A stretch of 64,000 nt of DNA from contig JAZKXZ010000018.1 in assembly GCA_045611845.1 (NCBI GenBank), positions 1 through 64,000 on the forward strand, written 5' to 3'. The stretch is from Enterocola sp045611845 (lineage in GTDB: Bacteria; Bacteroidota; Bacteroidia; Bacteroidales; Paludibacteraceae). A program made the position numbers and the translations under genes. The notes below the pieces were generated by a model that saw only the letters and a program-made list of their open reading frames with translations, ran no database searches and was not told the origin of the DNA. Positions 27,022 through 35,070 of the stretch are shown here, piece after piece; position 1 is the stretch's first letter, and the number at the start of each line of letters is the position of its first letter.

Positions 27022-28206
27022 TTATAATACCTCAACTTTGAGTTTGTTGTATGCTCTTTCGGCTTTTTCAAGAGCTGCTTCAACGCTGTCGTCAGAAGCA
27101 AGGATAACGCCAAGACGACGGTGACCCTTAATTTCTGGTTTGCCGAAGATACGAATTTGAACATTGTCTTCGCTCAACACGTCTTCCAAACCGCTGAAGA
27201 TTATTTCTTTAGAAGTACCTTCTACCACGATAGCTTTAGATGCAGAAGGGCCAAAGAATCTAAGCGAAGGGATAGGTAAACCAAGGATTGCACGAGCATG
27301 TAGCGCAAACTCAGAAAGGTCTTGAGAAATCATAGTTACCATACCAGTGTCGTGTGGACGAGGAGAAACTTCACTAAAGATAACCTGGTCGCCGCAAACA
27401 AATAATTCCACGCCAAAGATACCATAACCACCTAGAGCATCAGTAATTTTTTTAGCAATATCTTGCGCTTGAGCTAGAGCCACATCGCTCATAGCCTGTG
27501 GTTGCCAAGACTCACGATAGTCGCCATCCACTTGGTGGTGACCAATAGGATTTAAGAACAATGTGCCGCCAGAATGACGAACAGTAAGAAGAGTGATTTC
27601 GTAGTCAAATTTCACAAAACCTTCCACGATAACACGACCAGCACCAGCGCGACCACCCTCTTGAGCTTCTCTCCAAGCGTTGTCGATATCAGCCTCAGAC
27701 TTCACAGTACTTTGACCGTGACCAGAAGAACTCATAATAGGTTTCACCACACAAGGAATACCAATTTCCTTGATAGCAGCATCAAATTCTTCACGAGTTT
27801 CGGCAAATTTATATCTAGAAGTAGGAAGACCAAGTTTTTCTGCAGCAAGAGTTCTAATGCCCTCACGGTTCATAGTAAGGAAAGCCGCATTAGCAGTAGG
27901 AATCACGTTGTAACCTTCTTTTTCCAATTCCACCAAAGTAGGAGTAGCAATAGCCTCTACCTCAGGAATGATATAATCTGGTTTTTCACTTTCAATTACA
28001 TTTCTAAGAGCTACAGGATCTAGCATAGAAATAACATAATTTCTGTGCGCAATTTGCATAGCAGGAGCATTAGGATATTTATCCACAGCCACTACTTCCA
28101 CGCCAAAACGTTGAAGCTCGATTGCAACTTCTTTACCAAGTTCGCCAGAGCCCAATAGAAGGGCTTTTTTACCCACAGGGGTAATTACAGTTCCTAATTT
28201 TAACAT
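27022..28206 (-). CDS. purT: Formate-dependent GAR transformylase PurT
   Basis: The 394-residue ATP-grasp enzyme makes formyl-GAR from GAR, formate and ATP in purine synthesis. It begins MLKLGTVITPVGKKALLLGSG with the GSGELGKEV nucleotide loop at about residue 19. It has the PIMSSSGHGQS substrate/ATP loop at about residues 156-166 and GHHQVDGDYRESWQPQ at about residue 222. The length is typical. It is monocistronic, with a TATATTTG box about 30 nt before the start (28239-28232) and a terminator after the stop. It is a core gene between two toxin islands. Confidence 0.95.
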   Translation of the reverse strand: MLKLGTVITPVGKKALLLGSGELGKEVAIELQRFGVEVVAVDKYPNAPAMQIAHRNYVISMLDPVALRNVIESEKPDYIIPEVEAIATPTLVELEKEGYNVIPTANAAFLTMNREGIRTLAAEKLGLPTSRYKFAETREEFDAAIKEIGIPCVVKPIMSSSGHGQSTVKSEADIDNAWREAQEGGRAGAGRVIVEGFVKFDYEITLLTVRHSGGTLFLNPIGHHQVDGDYRESWQPQAMSDVALAQAQDIAKKITDALGGYGIFGVELFVCGDQVIFSEVSPRPHDTGMVTMISQDLSEFALHARAILGLPIPSLRFFGPSASKAIVVEGTSKEIIFSGLEDVLSEDNVQIRIFGKPEIKGHRRLGVILASDDSVEAALEKAERAYNKLKVEVL

Positions 28207-28304
28207 AAAATAAAAGGTTTAAATCTATTGGCAAATATATAAAAATTTTACATCATAAAGTAAAATATCACAGAAAAAAGTAATCAACCTAACCAATAGA
28301 TTCT

Positions 28305-28312
28305 TATCTTTG
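28305..28312 (+). promoter_or_regulatory. -7 box of the Dabb gene
   Basis: TATCTTTG lies 32 nt before the start of the Dabb gene. No convincing -33 TTTG is seen at the usual spacing. Confidence 0.5.
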
Positions 28313-28344
28313 TAAATGAACTAAAACCAAAATCTTTTAAAAGT

Positions 28345-28650
28345 ATGATTAGACATATAGTAATGTGGAAACTTAAGGCAGAAGCCGAAGGCAAAACAAA
28401 AGCAGAAAACGCACTTATCATTAAAGAAAGCCTAGAAGCACTAAAAGGCGTGGCGCCAACACTAGTAGATATTGAAGTGGGACTAAACGACCCAGAAACC
28501 CCAGAAAGCAACTACGACGTAGTACTAAACTGCACCTTCGCCTCAGTGGCCGACCTAAACGACTACCAAGTGCATCCAGCCCACCAAGCCGCTGCCGTTT
28601 ACATCAAAAAAGTAGTAGAAGCCCGCGTCTGCGTCGATTACCAATACTAA
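28345..28650 (+). CDS. Dabb family (stress-responsive alpha/beta barrel) protein
   Basis: This 101-residue protein has the dimeric alpha/beta barrel pattern: MIRHIVMWKLK, a long helix at about 20-35, VDIEVGLNDPE, SNYDVVLNCTFASVADLNDYQVHPAHQA, and a final VVEARVCVDYQY strand. The paired strands and the YQVHPAHQ segment are typical of Dabb domains. The role in this organism is unknown; some relatives are stress-induced or act in small-molecule metabolism. It stands alone with a promoter and terminator. Confidence 0.85.
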   Translation: MIRHIVMWKLKAEAEGKTKAENALIIKESLEALKGVAPTLVDIEVGLNDPETPESNYDVVLNCTFASVADLNDYQVHPAHQAAAVYIKKVVEARVCVDYQY

Positions 28651-28698
28651 AAATTAATAGTATTCAGATATTATCCATACCCTCCCTTTAAAAAACAC

Positions 28699-28723
28699 AA
28701 AGCCACTGTAAAAAGTGGCTTTT
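28699..28723 (+). terminator. Terminator of the Dabb gene
   Basis: AAAGCCACT and AGTGGCTTT form a 9-bp stem with a 6-nt A-rich loop, 48 bp after the Dabb stop codon. It also lies directly after the stop codon of the small minus-strand frame. Confidence 0.72.
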
Positions 28724-28727
28724 GTTG

Positions 28728-28838
28728 TTATTCCTCGTCTTCTTCATCGTTGCGGTGACGATATAGATATATGCACGACATAATAATTCCAATCAGTGCT
28801 AACGAACTCATTATTATAAATAAATATATCAGTGCCAT
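28728..28838 (-). CDS. Possible 36-residue single-span membrane protein
   Basis: The frame reads MALIYLFIIMSSLALIGIIM, then a CIYLYRHRNDEEDEE end. The first 26 residues are one hydrophobic helix and the tail is charged. It is too short to be certain, and no clear promoter or SD was seen. The frame extends upstream as SPEPAKRN without a good start. Its stop codon abuts the terminator. Confidence 0.35.
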   Translation of the reverse strand: MALIYLFIIMSSLALIGIIMSCIYLYRHRNDEEDEE

Positions 28839-28875
28839 ATTACGCTTGGCGGGTTCTGGTGATGTAGTTAATTTC

Positions 28876-29277
28876 TTATTTTAATAATTCAGAAATATTT
28901 GATATAAATCTTTCTGCTTTTGGATATAAATAATCTACCATTTCTTTGTCACATATAACAAAGTCATCATAATCTCCAGTATGTCTCTTTTCAAATAACT
29001 CATGAAAAGTTTTTCCATCTTCTTTGCTTAAAATTCCTTTTGAGACAAAATGCAAACCCAACATCGAACGGACACCACTATGAGTTTGAGCAGATATTTC
29101 ATATTTAAGCAACATAGCAATTACAGCATAGTAACAAGCGTAATACAATCTATTAATAGCGGCTGTGTAAAACTCACCGTCTGCATTATACTTTGCCTCT
29201 TTTAAAGTTTCAAAAGCTCGCTCTATACGATATTTTATCAAAGCATCCTTGCTTTCATTGTCAAATACTTCTTTCAT
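28876..29277 (-). CDS. HEPN-domain protein of a HEPN-MNT pair
   Basis: The 133-residue all-helical protein (RYYIERAFETLKEAKYNADGEF-like start, NRLYYACYYAVIAMLLK at about 46-62) is a HEPN domain of the kind paired with minimal nucleotidyltransferases. In characterised HEPN-MNT pairs the HEPN protein is an RNase toxin and the MNT partner modifies and silences it. It overlaps the MNT gene by 4 bp (ATGA type), which implies translational coupling. The canonical R-x4-6-H motif is not obvious, so activity is uncertain. Confidence 0.85.
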   Translation of the reverse strand: MKEVFDNESKDALIKYRIERAFETLKEAKYNADGEFYTAAINRLYYACYYAVIAMLLKYEISAQTHSGVRSMLGLHFVSKGILSKEDGKTFHELFEKRHTGDYDDFVICDKEMVDYLYPKAERFISNISELLK

Positions 29278-29597
29278 AATCTGATTCCTTCGTTCATTAC
29301 ATTATAATAAAATGGTGTTTTTATAGTTCGATTATACCATTGTTTTTTTAACATTATCAATGGACTGATTAAAACTCCTGTTTCAAGCTCTAGTTCATAC
29401 AATGGCCATTTTAGACTCTCCTCTTGCAAAATAGAGGGCTTTTCTCCTGTCCCCTCTAGCAATATAAGAACATCAATATCGCTATTCGCAGTTGCCTCGC
29501 CTCTAGCCTGAGAGCCGTATAATATAGTTTCAGCAGTAGGATTTATATCCTTTACAATTTGCTGAATCTTATTTACTATTTTTTGTCTATCAATCAT
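29274..29597 (-). CDS. MNT-type nucleotidyltransferase antitoxin
   Basis: The 107-residue protein carries the nucleotidyltransferase signature GSQARGEATANSDIDVLILL at residues 28-47, with the catalytic pair in DIDV. Such proteins AMPylate or otherwise neutralise their HEPN partner. It is the first gene of the pair. A TATATTTG box lies on the minus strand at 29612-29605, only about 8 nt upstream of the ATG, so the transcript may have little or no leader. Confidence 0.86.
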   Translation of the reverse strand: MIDRQKIVNKIQQIVKDINPTAETILYGSQARGEATANSDIDVLILLEGTGEKPSILQEESLKWPLYELELETGVLISPLIMLKKQWYNRTIKTPFYYNVMNEGIRL

Positions 29598-29640
29598 TCT
29601 ACTGCAAATATATGATTTTTTATTTAAGAAACTCTGGTTC

Positions 29641-29757
29641 CTAAAGAAAATTTTCTGCTCTGTTTAAATCATTGATTATTAGACCTCGTGTCAGAAGTAG
29701 TTGTACTAGGTCTTTTGGTGATTTGTAAGGTTTGTTGTAAGAAATTCTGTTTGGCAT
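29641..29757 (-). pseudogene. Truncated duplicate of the AbiF gene start
   Basis: The frame starts ATG at 29757 and stops at 29641 after 38 residues. It matches the first 38 residues of the AbiF gene at 30794 almost perfectly (MPNRISYNKPYKS shared), with the next residue replaced by a stop. The upstream 95 bp are also duplicated, so this is a remnant of a tandem duplication. Confidence 0.8.
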
Positions 29758-29842
29758 AGTCTTTTGAATTAAGACGGGTTATAAAACAAAACGACCCGCA
29801 ACGTTTGAGCATTGTTAAGAGGCTTGGCGGGTACTAGCACTG
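29758..29842 (-). ncRNA. Duplicated AbiF leader RNA (copy a)
   Basis: Transcribed on the minus strand from a promoter at 29873-29843. ACCCGC/GCGGGT (29827-29832 and 29794-29799) closes a loop containing CCTCTTAACAATGC, followed by CGTTTTGTTTT. The adjacent GTCTT-AATTCAA-AAGAC stem ends at the ATG of the truncated frame. Its structure is kept although the coding region is lost. Confidence 0.55.
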
Positions 29843-29873
29843 CAAAAGTACGTTAAAATTCTGAAACTACAAA
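29843..29873 (-). promoter_or_regulatory. Promoter of AbiF leader copy a
   Basis: TTTG (29873-29870), a 19-nt spacer and TACTTTTG (29850-29843) on the minus strand. Confidence 0.68.
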
Positions 29874-29888
29874 ACAAATTTGAAAATA

Positions 29889-30794
29889 TTATCCCTTCCA
29901 AAGTTCTTCTTTAAGCCAATCTGCAGGAAATCCCATAGCAGAAATGTCTATACATGGATACTCCGCTAGGAGTTTACAGATTTTATCCGTTAAAGTATTG
30001 TTTGGAGAAATCTCATCTAAAAACCACTTAATGATGCACAAGTTGAAGTAAATACGAAGTCTATCAGTGGGCAAATTTATCCACGGTTTTGTAATACGAG
30101 CAGGCTCCATAGCAAGCATGGTATTCTGCTTATTCCATACACGTGAATGATGACAACAAGCATTACGAGTAAGGGTAACAATTGACATCCACGACTCAAA
30201 TGGCTTTACTTGCAGACCAAATTCTTTAGCAATCTTCTTTTTGATACTAATTTCCTTGATATTGTAATATATGCTTGTCAACACCCCTAATGGTAAAATT
30301 TCAGCCAAAATCCATGCTGGAGGATATTGGTTTGAATATTTTGATTTAAAGTGAAGAATAAAATCTTCTTTCGAATGTTCAAGCTCTTTGTCTATTAAAG
30401 AGATTGTTTTTGCAAATTTATCTGGATATATAAAATACTTACTATTAGTAATCCAATACGGATCATTGAAATACTCACAAGCATTGTTTACAATAGAACT
30501 TCTTACAGCAATCTCTATCTTTTCTATCTCATTAAAAATAAGCAGACGCAGTTTCTTGTCGAATTTATATAAATCTAAAATATTCTGGAATGTCTTATTG
30601 TTTTTATAGATGTGTTTCTCTTTTGGATCTTCTAAATGCGGGAACATATAAGCTGAAAGTCTATAATAACCTATATGACGAATATAATTCTCAGCTCTAC
30701 TAAAATCATTAATGATTAAGCCACGTGTCTTAAGTAGTTGCACTAAATCTTTTGCAGATTTGTAAGGTTTGTTGTAAGATATTCTATTTGGCAT
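29889..30794 (-). CDS. Abi_2 / AbiD-AbiF family abortive infection protein
   Basis: The 301-residue protein has the Abi_2 pattern: NYIRHIGYYRLSAYMFP at about residue 37, IEIAVRSSIVN at about 95, and RNACCHHSRVWN at about 210, which is the R-x4-H motif of HEPN-type RNases. Members block phage growth by cutting RNA or arresting translation. It has a dedicated upstream leader RNA (30795-30878) with its own promoter. A family of structured RNAs associated with AbiF genes has been reported, and this arrangement matches that idea. The N-terminus and leader are duplicated immediately downstream as a remnant. Confidence 0.88.
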   Translation of the reverse strand: MPNRISYNKPYKSAKDLVQLLKTRGLIINDFSRAENYIRHIGYYRLSAYMFPHLEDPKEKHIYKNNKTFQNILDLYKFDKKLRLLIFNEIEKIEIAVRSSIVNNACEYFNDPYWITNSKYFIYPDKFAKTISLIDKELEHSKEDFILHFKSKYSNQYPPAWILAEILPLGVLTSIYYNIKEISIKKKIAKEFGLQVKPFESWMSIVTLTRNACCHHSRVWNKQNTMLAMEPARITKPWINLPTDRLRIYFNLCIIKWFLDEISPNNTLTDKICKLLAEYPCIDISAMGFPADWLKEELWKG

Positions 30795-30878
30795 AGTCTT
30801 TTGAATTAAGACGGTTTATAAAACAAAACGACCCGCGCATTTGGGCATTGTTAAGAGGCCTGGCGGGTTCTAGCACTG
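30795..30878 (-). ncRNA. Structured leader RNA upstream of the AbiF gene (copy b)
   Basis: Minus-strand leader between a canonical promoter and the ATG. ACCCGC (30868-30863) and GCGGGT (30836-30831) pair around CCTCTTAACAATGC, then CGTTTTGTTTT; a second stem GTCTT-AATTCAA-AAGAC abuts the start codon. Copy a at 29758-29842 differs at several positions yet keeps both stems. This is consistent with the abiF RNA motif; an Rfam search would settle it. Confidence 0.6.
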
Positions 30879-30909
30879 CAAAGATACAACAACTTTTTAA
30901 ATCTGCAAA
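30879..30909 (-). promoter_or_regulatory. Promoter of the AbiF leader copy b
   Basis: TTTG (30909-30906), a 19-nt spacer and TATCTTTG (30886-30879) on the minus strand. Confidence 0.78.
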
Positions 30910-31275
30910 GAAAATCAGAAATATTTTTAAAAATTTAGTTCTACGACTGCATTTTAAAGCAGATTACACCTTAATTATATATTAAACGAATAATTGTTGC
31001 AATAAAATAGAACAACTTTTCATTAAAAAATCTTAATAATTCGCCCTCGGCAAACGCAAAACCAAGCCGATTTTCCACTTCTCGCTCGTAAAGTCCTCAC
31101 AGTTGCGAATTTACATTTTTTTTCATATATTAGCATTCTGAAAAATCCTCTAAAGGGAGGGTTGCGCTCAATTATTTGTGTATCAGATAGTTGTGCCTAT
31201 TTGTAATGTATTTTTAATGCTGGAGAATATTGTGTATTTCTCGGATTTGTACCTTGTTTTTATAAACGAATAGAG
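30910..31275. other. Intergenic region before cassette 2 with no gene seen
   Basis: I see no convincing frame, RNA or mobile element in these 366 bp. It is AT-rich with scattered homopolymer runs, and a GATTTGTACCTTG stretch near 31251 only weakly resembles a promoter. Confidence 0.5.
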
Positions 31276-31442
31276 TGTTAATATAATATTTAACATTATT
31301 TAACTTATCAAGGTAATACACCTGAATGTCACAAAAGTTGTTCCATTTTAACGGTCGTTTAAATTGAACAACTCACCCTCGTAGGGTGACACAATAAGAA
31401 ACACACGTGTAAACACGAAATAATAAATTAAACAACATACGT
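31276..31442 (+). promoter_or_regulatory. Upstream regulatory region of cassette 2
   Basis: It holds TGTTAA/TTAACA arms (31276-31295) and then an imperfect 17-bp palindrome, GTTGTTCCATTTTAACG (31337-31353) with CGTTTAAATTGAACAAC (31356-31372), spaced by GT and matching at 15 of 17 positions. A hairpin TCACCCT-cgt-AGGGTGA (31373-31389) and the palindrome CGTGT-aa-ACACG (31406-31417) follow. The cassette 3 leader has the same order. The A gene starts at 31443 inside CATACGTATG. Compared with cassettes 1 and 3 it lacks the G/C-tract block, which shortens the distance between the two palindromes to about 41 bp. Confidence 0.65.
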
Positions 31443-34400
31443 ATGAAAAATTTTACAAACAATTTTAAACAATTTACCTCGCGCCTAAGCGCAAGGTGGC
31501 TTATTATGGCCCTTATGCTACTAGTGGGAACAAGTAGTGCATGGGGTTGGACGGTTTATTATGATAATACTGAAACTAAATGGTCGAATGTTTATGTAGT
31601 CTTGGGACACGATAATTATCATAGAGGCGACTATAAAATGACAAAAGTTAGTGATTCAGAAAATCTATATTATCTAACAAAAGATGATTGGGGTGATGCC
31701 AAGTATGTAACATTCTCAAATACGATTGTTGCACAAGATGGATCAAATAATGGATTTAAGACTGCTATAACATCTGGTTATTATAGCTTTAATAATGGCG
31801 CAAGTTCTCTAAATCATTTATTATTTAAAAAGAATGGTACAAATTTGACAACAATAGAAGGTTTGTATCCTCGATTAATTTTTAACTGCAATCATATAGG
31901 TTTTTATGTTGGTGAATATCAAAATTGGAATAATCAACAATTCTATGTACACACCAAAAATAGTGACCATATTTCATCTATTTCTCCATTTAAAGACGGA
32001 ACAACTTCCTATTATGGTGTTGTTTATGCTACTTCTAAAAAGTATAATATAACACACAGTATGTCATGGAACGGTCCCGCTTTAGGAATATCTACGGCCT
32101 TAGGAGATGCTTATCTTGTGACTGATGATAATTCTATTGATGCAAGTAAAAAATCTACGGAACTTTCATGCAATTTCTCTATCGATAATACCATTAAGGC
32201 AGGGGAAACAACAACTGTGTTATCTAATTCTACTTCTGGGAAAAGTTATTTCGCTAATAACGCAAATAAAAAATATGAAGTTGATTCTTACTATGTAAAG
32301 AAATCAGGTGAGACTTCATTAACAAAACTAGAAGTAGAGGGTAGCGAATTACAAACTCAATCACTAGCTGTTGGTGAATATACTATATATGTCCTTCTAT
32401 TTGACGGTAGGATCTACGCCAAAGGTGGAGAACAAACCCTAACCGTAGAAACAGCTTGCGACAAACCTGACGCTCCAAATTTTGGAACAAATGGTGTGGA
32501 GGTATGTGAAGGAACACAAGTTACTTTACCTACAATTCCAGACGTAACATTAAAATGGTACGACGAAAATGACCAAGAAACTACAGAAACATTTAATGCT
32601 ACTGAAAACAAAACATACTATGCAGTAGTTGTAGGTGATTGTGAATCAGATAAGACTCCATACACTATTACAATTAAAACCAAACCAACTGTAACCCTTA
32701 ATCCAACTGAGAATACTGTTTGTACTGATGTTACATTAGGTGATATCACTCGTTATGTTGAAATTGAATCAACAGAAGGTTCTCAAATTAGCTGGTATGT
32801 AGCTGAGCTGGGAGGCGATGCCCTTGCAACTAGCACACCATTGATGGAAACTTCATATTTTGCAGAGGCAACATTAAATGGTTGTTCTTCAGATAGAGCA
32901 GAATTTACTATAACAGATGTATTATCTGCTCCTACAGAAGTTCCAAATGTAACAGCACCAGAAACTATTTGTGCTTGTGAATCTGCAGTTTTAGAATTAA
33001 ATAACAAAGATGCAAATTATACCTACAAAGTTAACGAAGTAAAGGTAGATTTCACCAATAATAAATATACTGTATCTCCACAAGAAACAGCATCATATAC
33101 TATCAAGGCAGAAAACAAATGTGGTTATAAAGAAACTACAATTTCTATTACCGTTAACCCACTACCTACAATCAGCATTTCTGGCAATACCTCAGCAGTT
33201 CTTTACGAAGATGTAGTGTTGACTGCAAATAACGTAACCAATGGTGCTCAAGTTAACTGGTATGTAGGAGAAAATCTTGTTGCCGAAAATACTAATACTT
33301 ATACAGTAACATCTGCTGAAGCAGGAGAAGTAATCGTAAAAGCCAAAGCATTCTTAAATGGTTGTGAATTTGCAACAACTAAAACCGTAACTTTTAGTGA
33401 GGAAAATTGTACACCTGAAGTAAGCAATGATATTCAAATTAAATTTTACCACCCAAGTGCAAAATCTACAGATGATGCGAAGAAAGGTCAATGGTGGGGA
33501 ATGGGAACCTTGTACTACAGTACCAACAATAGTACATGGAAATCTATAGATATGGGGAGCAGTACTAGTGGTTCTGTTACAAAAACAATCACTAATGTTA
33601 CAACAAATCAATTATACGTTTATTTTGAATCATATTGGACATATAGTCATAATACAAAAGCTAAAACCAACACATTAACACTTGATAGAGGTAATAAATA
33701 TGACATAAAAATCACTAGACATGGGGATAATAATACTAGCGCTACTGCTACTGCAACAAAAACAGGCTCTCTAACTAAAGACCCTCCTATCACCGCCCCT
33801 GCAGTGAAAATGGTAAGTGCTGAATATGATGAGGTGAATGATAAAATTGTTGCAACAGGTGCAGTTTATAAAACTGGTTGTGGTGAAACATTCTGGGGAT
33901 TCCAATATTCAACAGATGGTCAAACATGGGGTACTACAGATGCAGACTATATCAGACCTAATTCTGGTAATAGTTTAACAAAAGCTGGTGAATTTGAGCA
34001 CTCATTCGCAATTCCTAATGCAGGTGGAGGTGACATCTATTATATCAGAGCATATGCATTAAACAATTATAATAATGATAATTATAATTTATCTAGTGCT
34101 GTAGATTCAGAATTATCTATTCCTGTTGAAATCCCAAGTTCTGTGATTGAGTCTGCTACAATTTCTAGGGTAGATGAAGAAGGCAATCCAGTTTCTGGCG
34201 AAGTTTGTCCACAAAGCACAGTTTATTTAAAAGTCTCATACGTTGGTGGAGACTTTAAAGAATATGAGGCTGCAGATAATTTCCCTGGAACAAACCTAGA
34301 ATTAGTAAACCACGATAAAGTTAATAACTACGCTATATTCTCTTATACAGCTACAGCTAATGGAGTTGCTAATATTACTATAAGTAATGATAACACATCG

Positions 34401-35033
34401 ATTGCAACTACTGATGGCGTAAGTATCACCCTAAAGGATGTAGCGCCTGTTAATGCTCCAATGATTTCTATTAACCAAGCAACAATATGTGATGATGGAA
34501 GTGCTACAATCACGGTTAATAACCCAATTCCAGGTCTCACTTATACGCTATATAAAGAGACAACAAAAATTAACGGTCCAGTAAACTACAACGATGGTGC
34601 TTTAGCATTCAACAATGTAACAGAGGCAGGCTCATATACAGTTCGTGCAGAAGAGAGTGTTTGTAATAATTATGCGAACTCAATGGCTGTAGATTTGAAG
34701 GTAGTGACCAGCGATGTAAAAATAGGTTTAGCAGTAGATAAAACTACTGTAAACCCATGGCAACCTCTAAAACTTACAGTTACCGCACCAGAGGGTTATG
34801 CATATACTATTGTTGGTTTAGAAGATATGGTATATACACAATCGGGTAATGTATATACAGTGAAGATTCCTAGACCAACAGACTCAGGTTGGCCTATTAA
34901 AGGCAATAGTGGAACACCTGTAAAAACCAAGGACATTACTTTCGAAGCAAAGATTCAAGTTACAGATGTTTTGACTTGCGGAAGTTCTAGTATCACAGTA
35001 AAATTGGAAGATACAGAAGAGAACTGTAAATAA
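31443..35033 (+). CDS. Cassette 2 gene A: Ig-rich adhesin-like protein
   Basis: The 1196-residue protein has a 35-residue signal peptide (LIMALMLLVGTSSAWG). An N-terminal carbohydrate-binding-like segment (DNTETKWSNVYVVLGHDNYH at about 40) is followed by several Ig-like repeats with Cys and TLPTI motifs, such as CEGTQVTLPTIPDVTLKWYD at about 355. The last 600 residues share layout with cassette 3 A (APAVKMVSAEYDE, VYKTGCGETFWGFQY). The final 110 residues are the A-type tail: NPWQPLKLTV, YTVKIPRP, a late Cys, SSITVKLEDTEENCK. There is no type IX sorting domain. Gene B follows after 37 bp. It was probably horizontally shuffled among paralogues but is intact. Confidence 0.83.
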   Translation: MKNFTNNFKQFTSRLSARWLIMALMLLVGTSSAWGWTVYYDNTETKWSNVYVVLGHDNYHRGDYKMTKVSDSENLYYLTKDDWGDAKYVTFSNTIVAQDGSNNGFKTAITSGYYSFNNGASSLNHLLFKKNGTNLTTIEGLYPRLIFNCNHIGFYVGEYQNWNNQQFYVHTKNSDHISSISPFKDGTTSYYGVVYATSKKYNITHSMSWNGPALGISTALGDAYLVTDDNSIDASKKSTELSCNFSIDNTIKAGETTTVLSNSTSGKSYFANNANKKYEVDSYYVKKSGETSLTKLEVEGSELQTQSLAVGEYTIYVLLFDGRIYAKGGEQTLTVETACDKPDAPNFGTNGVEVCEGTQVTLPTIPDVTLKWYDENDQETTETFNATENKTYYAVVVGDCESDKTPYTITIKTKPTVTLNPTENTVCTDVTLGDITRYVEIESTEGSQISWYVAELGGDALATSTPLMETSYFAEATLNGCSSDRAEFTITDVLSAPTEVPNVTAPETICACESAVLELNNKDANYTYKVNEVKVDFTNNKYTVSPQETASYTIKAENKCGYKETTISITVNPLPTISISGNTSAVLYEDVVLTANNVTNGAQVNWYVGENLVAENTNTYTVTSAEAGEVIVKAKAFLNGCEFATTKTVTFSEENCTPEVSNDIQIKFYHPSAKSTDDAKKGQWWGMGTLYYSTNNSTWKSIDMGSSTSGSVTKTITNVTTNQLYVYFESYWTYSHNTKAKTNTLTLDRGNKYDIKITRHGDNNTSATATATKTGSLTKDPPITAPAVKMVSAEYDEVNDKIVATGAVYKTGCGETFWGFQYSTDGQTWGTTDADYIRPNSGNSLTKAGEFEHSFAIPNAGGGDIYYIRAYALNNYNNDNYNLSSAVDSELSIPVEIPSSVIESATISRVDEEGNPVSGEVCPQSTVYLKVSYVGGDFKEYEAADNFPGTNLELVNHDKVNNYAIFSYTATANGVANITISNDNTSIATTDGVSITLKDVAPVNAPMISINQATICDDGSATITVNNPIPGLTYTLYKETTKINGPVNYNDGALAFNNVTEAGSYTVRAEESVCNNYANSMAVDLKVVTSDVKIGLAVDKTTVNPWQPLKLTVTAPEGYAYTIVGLEDMVYTQSGNVYTVKIPRPTDSGWPIKGNSGTPVKTKDITFEAKIQVTDVLTCGSSSITVKLEDTEENCK

Positions 35034-35070
35034 ATTAGAACCTTAGTAAGAAAAATAAAAAATACACAAT

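Noticed and set aside
28836..28858. A third AbiF-leader remnant (AGAACCCGCCAAG match)
   Set aside because: Only about 13 bases match and no second stem or start codon context is kept, so it may be chance.
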